IMG/VR virus record: IMGVR_UViG_3300047548_001888
Location: 1 to 44,577 of that record
DNA: 44,577 nucleotides
Strand: one strand, 5' to 3'
Source: a virus
How positions within the stretch are numbered: the stretch's first letter is position 1; every line of letters begins with the position of its first letter. Below the pieces are notes generated by a model, which was not told the origin of the DNA, ran no database searches, and worked only from the letters and a program-made list of their open reading frames with translations. A program made the translations under genes and the position numbers. Of this stretch, positions 28,819-40,900 are shown piece after piece.

Positions 28819-31800
28819 TGACAACAAATTTTGCAAATAAAACCTCATTAAAGGTACCTTTTCAGTTACCGGAATTCGTTAGGTCTGATGAAAATCAGAC
28901 ATTTGTTGCTTTCATACAAGCATATTATGAGTGGATGGAACAACAGAACATTGGTTCAGGTAAAGAAGGTGTTATATACGGTACACAAAATTTATTAAAC
29001 TACCAAAACATAGATTTTGTTGAACCTGGTCAACAATTCAATAAATTTATTGACTATTACATAAATGATTTTTTACCAAATTTCCCTAAGGATGCACTAG
29101 CAGACAAATCGAAATTGGTGAAGATTGCAAGAAAATTATATGAGTCTAAAGGCACTCCTGCTTCATACCAATTCCTTTTCAGAGCATTATTTAATTCTGA
29201 TGCACAAATATTTTTAACAAGAGATGTTGTTCTAAGAGCTTCTGACGGTAAATGGTATGTTTCAAAAAGCCTTAGACTCGGCACAAATGACGAACAATTT
29301 CTATCGATTAATAATCTTAGAATTTTTGGTTTAACCTCCAAATCTTTTGCAACTGTCGATAGAAGTGTAAGAGTTGGTAATAGAATTGAAGTTTACATTT
29401 CAAACATTGAAAGATTGTTTGTTTCAGGTGAAGATGTTGTCGTGGTTGACAACAACAATCAAACTCTCTATTTTAAAGATGGTGTAATTGTACCAAAAGA
29501 AACATCAGGCGCAACAAAGTTGCAGGCTAAAATCCTAGGAACAATTTCAAGCGTACAAATAAATCCGGCTAAAAGAGGTCAACTTTATAAAGGTAGAGAC
29601 TCCTTATATCCAGGTGACCCCGTTGTTTTCTACGGTGGTTTAAATGACGTAAACGACATAGGTGCAACCGCCTATGTTTATGAAACAACGTCGGGTTCTT
29701 TACGTGATATTTCAGTAATTAATGGTTCTTATGGTTACCGAGAAGATCCTAATACTGTCATACAATTCGTCGGCGGCGGTGGTTCTGGCGCAATAGCTAA
29801 TGTTACAACAGTCGATGTGGCTGGTCAAATAAATGTTGCGTTTATTCCAAAAGACTCAATAACATTATCACAATTAACAAGAATAGGTAATACTGTATCC
29901 AATATGATACAGTTGAACATTAGAGATTATTTTGCTAATTCCACAATCATAACTGGAAATGTTGTGAGTACATCTGGTGTGGCAACAGGTGACACAATCA
30001 CGATTGTTGGCTCAAATAATGAACTTAAATTAGATGGTTCTTACACTGTAACAGTTGCAAATGCAAACTATTTCTTTATAACAAATACAAATGGTACACC
30101 AACTGGAACATGGTCCGGATTACAAAACGTAGGTTTGACCGCAAAAGGTGAATTTACTGATTACGCTTTTTTCCCAGCAAATACGACCGCAGACTTAAAA
30201 TCTTCATTGGCTAATGCATTTTATTTTGATGCATTTTCAACTTATCCAATCGGTTCTGTTGTTTTAAATAATGGTGGCGGAGGTTATGTCTCTTTACCTA
30301 CAGTATCAGCAAAAAGTTTATATGGTGGCACTTCACCATTCCAAAAAAATAGCTTAAGTGAATTGGGTATATTAGGTCCAATAACAATCAATACGCCTGG
30401 AATTGGTTATGCAAACGGCGATATAATTAATTTTGAAAACTCGGCCGGCGGTGTCGGCGCCAATGCAGTTGTATCAGTAAATGCCACAGGTTCAATTATT
30501 AGTGCCACATATACCTATGCCAATACAGATTCAATCATAAAATATCCATTAGGTGGTTTGGGTTATAAACAACAAAGTTTACCAACATTATCAGTCGCAT
30601 CTTCTGGTGGAGCTGGAGCCGTATTAACAGTTAACACCGTTTTAGGTGACGGTGCAACATTCTTACCTGTTTCAGATGAAAGAGGTATTGGTGCTATCAC
30701 CTCATTTATTATTGAAAATTTTGGTGAAGATTACATTTCTGCACCTTCTGTTTCTCTGCGTGTTAGAGATTTGGTTGTATCGAACGTATCACTTTCAACA
30801 TTACCTAAAAAAGGTGACGTAGTTTATCAGGGAACAGATTTAGCAACTTCAGTATTTAAAGCTAATGTCGATTCCATTTTCTTATTGGAACCAGGACCAA
30901 CAACAGAAACATCAAAATATGTTCTTAGAACATATAATTATACTTCGAATACGAAAACAAACTTACAATTAACAATCGATAGAACGCCTTCAGCAAACAT
31001 CTATCTTGATTTAGATGTAACTTACAATATCGCTAATGTTTCCACAGGTGAAGTGATTTACCAAAGTGGTATCAGAACATATGGTAATGGTGCCGCTCAA
31101 GCTACAGCAAAATTCTTGAATGGTTTGATTGTAGGTGAAGGTAGATACATCAATGATGATGGTTTCTTAAGTTCAAATCAAGTGCTTGAAGATGAAAATT
31201 ATAATAATTACACCTATGACTTGACAGTTCAAGCTTCTTTTGCCGCCTATAAAGATATATTATATAAATTATTACATCCATCAGGAACAAAAGTCGTTCC
31301 TTTCAACGCACTGAAGTCGCAAAAACAGATCAATATACACAGAGAAAGTTTTCAATCAAATTCATACACTTTGGGTCATTATACAGGTGATGCGGGATCG
31401 AATGCTGCAATGTTTACAACATTCGAAAGACCAAGCAACAATATTATACATTTCGGTTCTTTAGTTGGTGCAAACATTGCACAAATTATCAACGTCGGAT
31501 CAATTATATCCATATCACAGTATCAAGGACCTAATGTTTATTCGGATATTATTTCTGTAGATTACACCACAGACAATGCTGTTATACGCAGCAATGTATT
31601 TACTTCTTTCGCAAATGTTGCACTGGCTAATGTTACAACTTCAAATGATAGAATAAATATAACATCATTCACTGGGCAATATGATTTGATTAACAATGGT
31701 GAATACAGTAATACAGAAAACAAACTTCGTGATATAGCCTTCATTGGAGATAGAATTCGTGTCGTTTCAGGTACAAATGTTTTCCATGGAACAATTACAT

Positions 31801-32006
31801 ATGTTAGTTACCCAAATAATGTTATTTTTGCAAACTCTACACTGGGTTTCACCGCAACAGATGCAAAAGTTTCTATTGCAAGAGATATTGTTTCAACAGA
31901 TGTTGTCATATACAACACACTTGGAACAGTATTTTATCCAGAATTACTCACACAAGATGGCAAAAATATAATAACCCAAGATGGTAGAACCCTCATTTTA
32001 GGATAA
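28818..32006 (+). CDS. 7: gp7-like baseplate wedge protein
   Basis: This 1062-aa protein (T4 gp7 is 1032) overlaps gp6 by one base (TAATG). The N-terminal domain (QLPEFVRSDENQTFVAFIQAYYEWMEQ, SKLVKIARKLYESKGTPASYQFLFRALF) is the conserved gp7-type part of aquatic T4-like phages. The middle holds three or more Gly-Tyr beta modules (for example GSYGYREDP, GGGYVSLPTV, GIGYANGD). The C-terminus has the paired motif LTQDGKNIITQDGRTLILG. Confidence 0.82.
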   Translation: MTTNFANKTSLKVPFQLPEFVRSDENQTFVAFIQAYYEWMEQQNIGSGKEGVIYGTQNLLNYQNIDFVEPGQQFNKFIDYYINDFLPNFPKDALADKSKLVKIARKLYESKGTPASYQFLFRALFNSDAQIFLTRDVVLRASDGKWYVSKSLRLGTNDEQFLSINNLRIFGLTSKSFATVDRSVRVGNRIEVYISNIERLFVSGEDVVVVDNNNQTLYFKDGVIVPKETSGATKLQAKILGTISSVQINPAKRGQLYKGRDSLYPGDPVVFYGGLNDVNDIGATAYVYETTSGSLRDISVINGSYGYREDPNTVIQFVGGGGSGAIANVTTVDVAGQINVAFIPKDSITLSQLTRIGNTVSNMIQLNIRDYFANSTIITGNVVSTSGVATGDTITIVGSNNELKLDGSYTVTVANANYFFITNTNGTPTGTWSGLQNVGLTAKGEFTDYAFFPANTTADLKSSLANAFYFDAFSTYPIGSVVLNNGGGGYVSLPTVSAKSLYGGTSPFQKNSLSELGILGPITINTPGIGYANGDIINFENSAGGVGANAVVSVNATGSIISATYTYANTDSIIKYPLGGLGYKQQSLPTLSVASSGGAGAVLTVNTVLGDGATFLPVSDERGIGAITSFIIENFGEDYISAPSVSLRVRDLVVSNVSLSTLPKKGDVVYQGTDLATSVFKANVDSIFLLEPGPTTETSKYVLRTYNYTSNTKTNLQLTIDRTPSANIYLDLDVTYNIANVSTGEVIYQSGIRTYGNGAAQATAKFLNGLIVGEGRYINDDGFLSSNQVLEDENYNNYTYDLTVQASFAAYKDILYKLLHPSGTKVVPFNALKSQKQINIHRESFQSNSYTLGHYTGDAGSNAAMFTTFERPSNNIIHFGSLVGANIAQIINVGSIISISQYQGPNVYSDIISVDYTTDNAVIRSNVFTSFANVALANVTTSNDRINITSFTGQYDLINNGEYSNTENKLRDIAFIGDRIRVVSGTNVFHGTITYVSYPNNVIFANSTLGFTATDAKVSIARDIVSTDVVIYNTLGTVFYPELLTQDGKNIITQDGRTLILG

Positions 32007-32009
32007 AAA

Positions 32010-33584
32010 ATGTCAACAGTAAAGATTACCGATTTACCGAAAATTAGTACAATTAATGCCAACACAGCAAATACCGTATTGGTTGGTGTTGATATACCGA
32101 CCAATATTACAGGTCAAATGACCCTTACAACATTAGCAGCCGGTTTATATTCAAATAATAATCTTACCGTCGGTGAAAACTATACAATTTTACCTAATGT
32201 TGTTGGTCAATTTACAGGTAACTCTACAAGTTATATTCAAATTAACTTACAAAACCTTGAAAGTGATGGTTCAGCGGACTATGTTATAACTGCCGATATT
32301 GGAGATGATACAAATTATTACGTTGATTTAGGTTTAAATGGATCAAATTACAATTATGCAGGTTATACTTTTGCAAATAAATTGGATGGGTATCTAGTTG
32401 TACAAGGAAGTAATACTGCTCCTGCTTCACCTGGAGGTAATTTGGTCATTGGTACGACCACAGTTGGTAAAGATATCACCTTTACACAAGGAGCTTTCGA
32501 CACTTCTGGCCAAGTTGCAAAATTTATTTACAATACTGGTTTTAAACTTCTGAAAAAACCACTAATTTTTGCTGATGGTACACAACAAAACACCGCCGTT
32601 CTCTATTCAGATGTTGATGCAAGAGTAACAGCAAATGCTGCATCCGCAAACTCCGTAATCAATAGTAGAATATCTTCGAACGTTGCTACTGTAACTACGT
32701 TCACTCAAGCGGCTTTCGATAAAGCTAATAACGCATTAGCTAATGAAACAGGAACATTCACAGGCGATTTGACTATTACCGGTGACACGAATATTCTGAA
32801 AACACTACATGTACACAACACGGCACTACCAGGTAATACACAATTTATTGTTGTAACAAATACGGTCGGTGAAACAATTAGTGCGCCTTCCAATCCTGGT
32901 TATACTTTCCATTCCGCCATTGAAGGCAATGGTAACCGTGTTGTTTCAGAATCATACGGTGCAAACACAGACAATTACACCGCATTTATTGGCCGCCGTG
33001 CAAGAGGTACAGCCTCAGCACCAACAGCCGTACAAAATGGTGACATTATCTTAAGAGTTGGTGGAAATGGCTACGGAGCAACGAAGTTTAGTCAATTCTC
33101 GGATGCCAGAATTGAATTTGTTGCCACACAAACACATACAGATACCTCAAAAGGAACACAAATACAATTCTGGACAACACCATCCGGATCAAACACTGCG
33201 GCACAAATTGGTACAATGAATGGTGATGCAGTGTCATTTACTGGGGTTGTTTCACCACAAAAAGGTTTCATTTATACACCAAGAATTTTGACTGGGGCTC
33301 AGACTGCAATTACAATTGATTTTGCCACAGATTCCATGGTTAGAGCAGAATTTAATTCAACATTGACCATGTCCTTTACGAATTATACATATGGTAAAGT
33401 TGTTGAAGCATGGCTTACAAACACCGCAGGTAATGGGCAAACTATTAACATGGGTGTTCTTGCAAACAATTCTACAACGGGTTCAGCATCTTTATCTGTA
33501 GCTTCAGGTCGATCAGCAAAATTACAATACTTCAGTATTGATGGTGATTTGTCGAATACATTTGTTGCAGTAACTTACGCTTAA
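32010..33584 (+). CDS. Fibre-like baseplate structural protein
   Basis: This 524-aa, Asn/Thr-rich, beta-rich protein starts STVKITDLPKIS, an opening typical of phage fibre and whisker-like proteins. It then has a trimeric-fibre-like body (DGTQQNTAVL, AASANSVINSRISSN) and a C-terminal domain (FSDARIEFVATQTHTD, GTQIQFWTTPSGS, GQTINMGVLAN). It lies between gp7 and gp8, where T4 has no extra gene. A short fibre or attachment role is likely. No specific family recognised. Confidence 0.65.
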   Translation: MSTVKITDLPKISTINANTANTVLVGVDIPTNITGQMTLTTLAAGLYSNNNLTVGENYTILPNVVGQFTGNSTSYIQINLQNLESDGSADYVITADIGDDTNYYVDLGLNGSNYNYAGYTFANKLDGYLVVQGSNTAPASPGGNLVIGTTTVGKDITFTQGAFDTSGQVAKFIYNTGFKLLKKPLIFADGTQQNTAVLYSDVDARVTANAASANSVINSRISSNVATVTTFTQAAFDKANNALANETGTFTGDLTITGDTNILKTLHVHNTALPGNTQFIVVTNTVGETISAPSNPGYTFHSAIEGNGNRVVSESYGANTDNYTAFIGRRARGTASAPTAVQNGDIILRVGGNGYGATKFSQFSDARIEFVATQTHTDTSKGTQIQFWTTPSGSNTAAQIGTMNGDAVSFTGVVSPQKGFIYTPRILTGAQTAITIDFATDSMVRAEFNSTLTMSFTNYTYGKVVEAWLTNTAGNGQTINMGVLANNSTTGSASLSVASGRSAKLQYFSIDGDLSNTFVAVTYA

Positions 33585-33597
33585 TTGGATATAAAAA

Positions 33598-34980
33598 ATG
33601 GCAGCTAATACAGGCATTTTAACATATAATAATGGTTACAACCAAACAAAATACATTTATTTTGCACCAACTTCTACGATTGCAACAACGCAAGAACCCC
33701 TTGCAACATATTATTGCTTTCTATCTAGAGTGATACCTTGGACTAATGAAGAGTTACCACCGGCACCACTTCAGGACACAAAATCCATTAATCAAGTATT
33801 CAAGAATATGTTCGTGGCAAAAAAGATTACGAGCAATGATATTAGCCCAGTAATTGAAAGAATAGATTGGCTTTCTGGTGAAGTTTATTCGTATTATCAA
33901 GATGATGTTAACATGTTTGAGCTTGATATTAACGGAACAATATTAAGAAGATTCTATGTTAAGAATCGATTCGATCAAGTTTTTAAATGTTTGTGGAACG
34001 CAAATGGTGCACCTTCAACAGTTGAACCTTATTTTGAGCCTGGCACATTTAATGATAACTTAATTTTCCAAGGTAATGATGATTACAAATGGAAATATAT
34101 GTATACAATTACAGCGGGTTCCAAACTTAAATTTATGGACGATGCATGGATGCCAGTTCCTGTGGCGAACATTGCACCAAATCCAATTTACAATACTGCT
34201 GGTTCAGGTTCTATCGACGTTATTAATGTCACGTATGGTGGAACGGGATACGATCCTTCCAATTCTCAAATTTTTGTTACCGTTACAGGACCTAACACTT
34301 CGCAAGCTACAGCAAATGCAACGGTTGTTGCAGGACAAATTACAGATATTGTCGTTGCCAATAAAGGTTCAAATTATGTTTATGCAAATGTGGTAATTTC
34401 TTCCGCCAATGGCTCAGGAGCCACAGCAATTGCACCAGTTTCACCAATAGGTGGGCACGGATATAGTGTTCCTACTGAACTCGGTGCCAGACATGTTATG
34501 CTTACTGTTAATTTTTCAAAAGATGAAAATGGTAATTTACCAACAAATATTGATTTTAGACAAATAGGTGTTCTTGTTAACCCATTAGAAATAAAAAGTG
34601 CCACATCTTATGGATTAGCTGATAATGAAATCTATAAATTAAGCACAGATTATATTGTCTCACCTGGTTTTGGTAATTATATTACGGATGAAATCGTTTA
34701 TCAGTCTGGCGACGGTACTTTTGAATCGGCGACATTCACTGCAACAGTTTTGAGTTTTGATGATATAACCAATAGACTTCGTGTAATAAATACCAATGGT
34801 ACCGCAAATAGCAGTCAAATTATTTACGGTCAAACATCAAGTACAGCTAGAGTTATAACAAAAACTGAAACGCCAGAATTAGTGCCATTTTCTGGTTATA
34901 TAACTTATATTGAAAATAGAGAACCAGTTGCAAGAGATCCGGACGGCTCAGAACAATTTAGATTAGTTTTAGGATACTAA
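33598..34980 (+). CDS. 8: gp8-like baseplate wedge protein with inserted module
   Basis: This 460-aa protein matches T4 gp8 (334 aa) at YYCFLSRVIPWTNEELPP, FKNMFVAKKIT, RRFYVKNRFDQVFKCLWN and DDYKWKYMYTI. About 85 extra residues near 200-285 form a Gly-Tyr module (GGTGYDPSNSQIFV, NKGSNYVYANVVISS). T4 gp8 links gp6, gp7 and gp10 on the wedge. Position before the 2169-aa structural gene fits. The leader lacks a Shine-Dalgarno site. Confidence 0.85.
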   Translation: MAANTGILTYNNGYNQTKYIYFAPTSTIATTQEPLATYYCFLSRVIPWTNEELPPAPLQDTKSINQVFKNMFVAKKITSNDISPVIERIDWLSGEVYSYYQDDVNMFELDINGTILRRFYVKNRFDQVFKCLWNANGAPSTVEPYFEPGTFNDNLIFQGNDDYKWKYMYTITAGSKLKFMDDAWMPVPVANIAPNPIYNTAGSGSIDVINVTYGGTGYDPSNSQIFVTVTGPNTSQATANATVVAGQITDIVVANKGSNYVYANVVISSANGSGATAIAPVSPIGGHGYSVPTELGARHVMLTVNFSKDENGNLPTNIDFRQIGVLVNPLEIKSATSYGLADNEIYKLSTDYIVSPGFGNYITDEIVYQSGDGTFESATFTATVLSFDDITNRLRVINTNGTANSSQIIYGQTSSTARVITKTETPELVPFSGYITYIENREPVARDPDGSEQFRLVLGY

Positions 34981-34989
34981 AGGAAAAAA

Positions 34990-37900
34990 ATGCTTAATTT
35001 TAATGTAGATCCATACTACGACGATTTTGATCCAGGTAAAAATTTCCATAGAATTTTGTTTAGACCTGGTCGTGCAGTTCAAGCAAGGGAACTGACACAA
35101 TCGCAAACAATTTTACAAGATCAAATCAGTAAATTTGCTAATCATATATTTAAGCAGAATACTCCCGTTACAGGCGGTCAAGTTACGGTCAATAGTAGAG
35201 CAGTATACTTAAAGCTCAATGAAACATATAATGATAATGACATTGTTGCTTCTGACTTTTTAAATCAAGTAATTACTGATTCAACTGGAGTTGTTTTTGC
35301 TAAAGTTGTGGCAACAGAAGAAGCAGTTTCTGGTGATCCTCCAACATTAATCGTTACTTATCTTTCGGGTAAACAATTCAGTGCAGGTGATATTATCATT
35401 TCTACCACAAGTAGCACTACAGCTCAAATTGCTCCAACGAATTTTACAGGATTCGCCACAACAGCATCTATTTCTGAAGGTGTCTTTTACATTGTAAATG
35501 GTTATTCCTTTTCGAATGTACAAAATCCAGATGGTTCTTATTCAAGATTTTCTATAGGTAATTTCGTATCTGTTTTACCACAAACTATTATTGTACAAAA
35601 ATATGGAAATACACCAACAAGAAGAATTGGTCTGTCAATTTCCGAATTCGTTTCTGATTACGTAACAGATCCATCGTTGTTAGATCCAGCCGTAGGTGCA
35701 ACTAATTACCAAGCTCCAGGTGCTGATCGTTATACAATTAAATTGTATCTGGATACAAAACCCATTGAACTCGGTAATGATTCCGGTTTCATTGAACTTG
35801 TAAGAATTACAAATGGTGTTGTACAGCGTTTGGTTAATGGTACAGTATATGCAACCATTGATGATTATTTCGCCAAAAGAACTTTCGACACAAACGGTGA
35901 TTTCGTAGTTAACGATTTCAAATTGGTACCTAGAGCAAACACAGCAAACTCCCAAACATACCAAGTTCAAATCGGTACAGGTATTGCTTATGTGAAAGGT
36001 TATAGAGTTGAATCTAATCTAGAAACTGTAGTTGAAGCACCTCGCGCAAGAACGACAGAGTTAATTAACAATAATAATCTTACACTAGATTACGGTAACT
36101 ACATATATGTTAATAATGCAAACGGTGTTTTTGATGTTACAAAAGTAGTTCAAGTAGATTTCCACACAATTAATGTCAACACATCAATTGTAACAACGAA
36201 TACCACCACATACAGTTCCACAAAAGCAGGTTCAGCTTTACTTCGTGGGCTTGAATATGAAACTGCTTCAGATTCTGCGAACACACAAACGTATGTTTAC
36301 AAAGCATATCTGACAGATTTGCAAAACTTTTCATTGAGTTCAAATGCAGCAGCAGCAACGACAACAACAATTCAATTCTTTGACACAAATGGCAAATTCA
36401 GTTCTGTTGCTAATGCATACTATGGTGTAACACTTTCTATTGATTCCGGTACTTCTGCTGGAGATGTTAGAAAAATTGTATCTTACAATGGTACAACAAA
36501 AACTGCTACAGTTGACAGAGCATTCACAGTCACACCAACAATAAATTCTCAATTTACATTAAGATTTGATGTAGGTAATTACAACATGATGGTAACACCG
36601 TCTTCAGATGCGGCGAATGTTGTATCTTCTGCTGGTGTTGACAATCTAAGTAAAACTGACGGTATAGTATCTGGGGTAAGCAATTTACCAACAGTGATTA
36701 CAAATCCAACTTCACCTGAATTAATTTTCCCGGTTGGTTTCCCTTATGTTTACAATTTAAATGATGAAACATATCAATCATGGAAAATGTCTCGTTCGGT
36801 TAATTTTGCTTCCGGTGTAGGTCTGTTTACTCTAACAGGCGACATTACATTTGTTGGCAACTCAGGAACACAATCTTCAACTGAAGCGAGAAATAATTGG
36901 CTAGTAGTTAAAAGTACAGGTGAGATTATAAATTTCACCTCAACAAATACAATATCTCTAGATGCAACAAAAAAGATTGCAACACTTACTGTACCCGGCG
37001 GTTCAACATTTACTGCAACAATCTTGGCTAGAACTGCCATAACAGACGCGGGCACAACAGGTGTTGCATTGAAAATTAAGAACCTTGTAAATGCAAATAC
37101 AACAAATGTTAATTTAGCAGGCACTGATGTTGGTGGTGTTAAAGTTGATTTGACGAACGCACAAGTTTATGTCCCAGCAAGCAATGTCGTTACACCAGGA
37201 AATAAGCAATCATTGTATGTGTGTGATGTTAAGAGAATTGTTAAAATTATTGACACTCTTACGCCAACACAGGCACCAATTGATGCTATGTTGACAAACT
37301 CGGCATATGATGTTACAAACAACTTTATATTTGATAATGGTCAGACTGATGCATATTATGGCCACGCGACAGTAACATTGAGAAAAGGTGCGCCGCAAAT
37401 CAAAGGTCAAATGTTGATTTTATTTGACTACTATCAACATGGTGGTGGTGATGGTTATTTCAGTATCAACTCTTATCTCGGTGCAGGAGATGGTGGTGTA
37501 TCATCAAGCCCAGAAAATTATTCACAAATTGGAACTTATACAGGCAAAGTTTCTGGTATAACATATAATCTAAGAGACTGTATTGACTTCAGACTTAGTG
37601 CAATAAATGCACAAGCTACATTGAGTTTCAGATATTCAACATCCATAACAGGCTCAGGTGGAGCTTTATTACCGGTTGATTCAAGTACATTTATTTCCGA
37701 TTATCAACATTATCTTGGAAGAAATGATATACTTGTTTTAACGAAAGATAACAGCTTTAAATTGATTACAGGTAAGCCATCAAATTATCCAACTTTCCCA
37801 TTGCAACCAGATGGAAGCTTGTTGTTGGCTGAACTTTCATTAGATCCATACACAGCATTTTTACCTGGCGAAACAACAAGAGTTTTACCAAATCTGTCAA

Positions 37901-40900
37901 CGAATAAGATTCAACATAAGCGTTGGAGAATGCAAGATATTTCCGATTTGCAAACTCGCGTTAACAATATTGAATACTACACTTCATTAAGTCTATTGGA
38001 AAAACAAGCAGCAGACTTACAAATTCCTGATGCAAATGGTTTAAATAGATTCAAAAACGGTATTCTTGTTGATAATTTCACCAGTTTTGGTACTGCTGAT
38101 CCTGCAAATGAAGATTACAATGCAAAGATCAATAGAAGATTAACTTTCATGACTGCCGCAGATTGGCAATTGAATACACCATTAGTACCAAAAGATGGAT
38201 TGAATGCTTTAGGGAATCTATCAACAACCGCACAAAACAATCTATCTTACAGATATCATACAAAAACTGGTGGTGCAACAAGTGTTATAACATTGCCATA
38301 TACAACTGCAAATATGGCAAGCCAAAAATTGGCAAGTAACACAGTTAGTTTGAATCCATTTGCTGTTTCTGTTGATGAGGGGGTTTTAAATATTAATCCA
38401 CCTATGGACATGTGGGTTCAAACTGGGCGTGAACCCGATATTGTTGTTGTTGATCCAACTTTGACATTGTTTAGAGAAGGTAACACACTCAACACACTTT
38501 CTGCATCAGATTGGCAAGGTATTTCTGGTACGCAAGTAACAACGACCACACAATCTGGTAGAACTGTTACAGTAAGCACATATCAAGATCAACAAAGATC
38601 AGTTATTTCGGGAAATTATGATAAAGTTACATCAGTAACAGGTAATTTTATTACAGACATTTCTGTACAGCCATACATTAGAGCGCAGAATTTAATTATT
38701 CGTGCTAAAGGTATGAAAATTAACACACCTGTCAGTGTTTATTTTGACAATGTGAATGTTAATCAATACATGATACAACCAAACGTTATTGTACTTTCAA
38801 ATGTTTCAGGCACATTTGAAGAAGGTGATGTTATTGGATATTTGTCAGGTGGTACATTTATACCAACAGCGAGAGTATTATCCGTAACTAAGTTGTCAGG
38901 AAATTCTGTAAGACTTTATGTTTCTTCAGATGCAGCGACGACCGCATATTCCACAACAAACTATTTGGGTAACGCACGTTTTAATGAAAATGGTGTCTAT
39001 GTTAGTAACACTGCGTTTGGTATATACTCGTCCGCTGCATCTTCACAGATTAGTTTAAGCGGAAAAGTCATTGGTACTTCAGGCGGAACTTCAGGAAATT
39101 TACCTGGCGGAGCTTCATATCAAACTGGTGCAACATCTGTTACTCTTTCACCAACAGCATCATCAGTGAATAATTTCTACAATGGGTCAACAATAACTTT
39201 CACAACCACAAATCAAGTTGCAAAAACGATATCTGGAAATCCAACAACACAGATGCTATGTGATAATGAAACGTGTTGGATTGACGTAGTACCCTCAACA
39301 CAAACTATTTGGGAAACCTATACGCAGACATTTACTTCGACCATAACAGCTTATAATGGTACAACAAAAGTGGCAACACTTTCAACTCCGGTAAATATTT
39401 CCAGAGGTGAAAATGCACAACAGTCTGGTCAAAAGAAAATTGATGTTACATCAACATATAGTATAAAAGGTACAACATTCTTAATGTCTCAAGGTACATC
39501 ATCACAGGTTGTACCGACTTTATCAACAGATGAGTATGGTAACTTTAATGGAATATTCCAAGTTCCAGCAGGCACATTTAAAACGGGTGATAGAATCCTT
39601 AGAGTTGACAATCGTACCGTTGAGAATAACCAAGATACAGCTACAACATTTGCACAAGGTATATTCACCGCATCTTCTATTGCCACAAAGAGTCAATCAC
39701 TTAATTTTGGTGGAACAATTCAAGCTGCGGCAAAGAGCACAGTATTTACTTCAATTGAGCAACAAAATAATGTTTTAATCTATCAATATAATTACACTGT
39801 TGATCCAGTAGCACAAACATTTATCATAGATCAAAACACATACCCTAATGGTGCATTTATTAAGTCCATTAAAGTGTTCTTTAAATCTAAGGCAACAGGA
39901 AATGCTGCACCACCAGTTCGACTGTTTGTTGTCGATACACTAAATGGATATCCAAGTGGTCAAGTTATTGATGGAACATTAGTTGTTAAAACTTCACAAG
40001 AAATTAATGTTTCAGATAATCCACAATATTTGGATGCAAGCGCCTATACGGAATTTGAATTTGATTATCCAGTTTATATTCGTTCGGGTAATTTGTATGC
40101 ATTCATTTTACAGACAACATCACCAGATTATGTAATTTGGACAGCAGGGCAAAATGAAATTGCAGTGCCATCTTCTGTTAAAAATCTACCATCCGACTCA
40201 CCACCTACAACTATTACGAAAATTGGTGGAACGCCTTATGTTGGTGCATTGTTTGAATCACAGAATGGTATTACTTGGACAGCAAATCAATCTAAACAGA
40301 TGATGTTTGTTATCGACAACTGTATTTTTAATACAGCAGCATCACCGACAGTACAGTTCGTTGTACCTAAGAAAGTTCCTACCAGAAAAATGGTTGGAAT
40401 GGATCTACAATATTCAAGCGATGCTAATACCGTAATTAATCAAAATGGTATATTTTATGGGCAAGATGTTGCGGTGGATGCATTTAATGTAACCACTACC
40501 GATTTCGAACCAACAGGTACATCGCTGTCTTATACTTATACACCAACTCTGTATAACAACGGTTCTTACACCGTTGATAGTACAAAAACAGTTGAACCTG
40601 GTAAATTTGGTACATCTATGATAGACCACATTTATTTGGATGATGGTAAAGGTCAACGAGTTATTGATGCAAATTCTGCGAGTTCGTTTACATTAACTGC
40701 ACAACTGTCTACAACCGATCAATATGTTTCTCCTGTTATTTCGGATGATGGTGTTTCACTGTATTCAGTTAAATACTTAATCAATAACATGAGCCTTGCA
40801 AACAGTGATATCACTGTTACAAGTGGTAATGTAACCAACATTACGGCCGTTTACACTTCGACACCAGCAGTAACAATTTCAGCACCAACAGCAATTGGTG

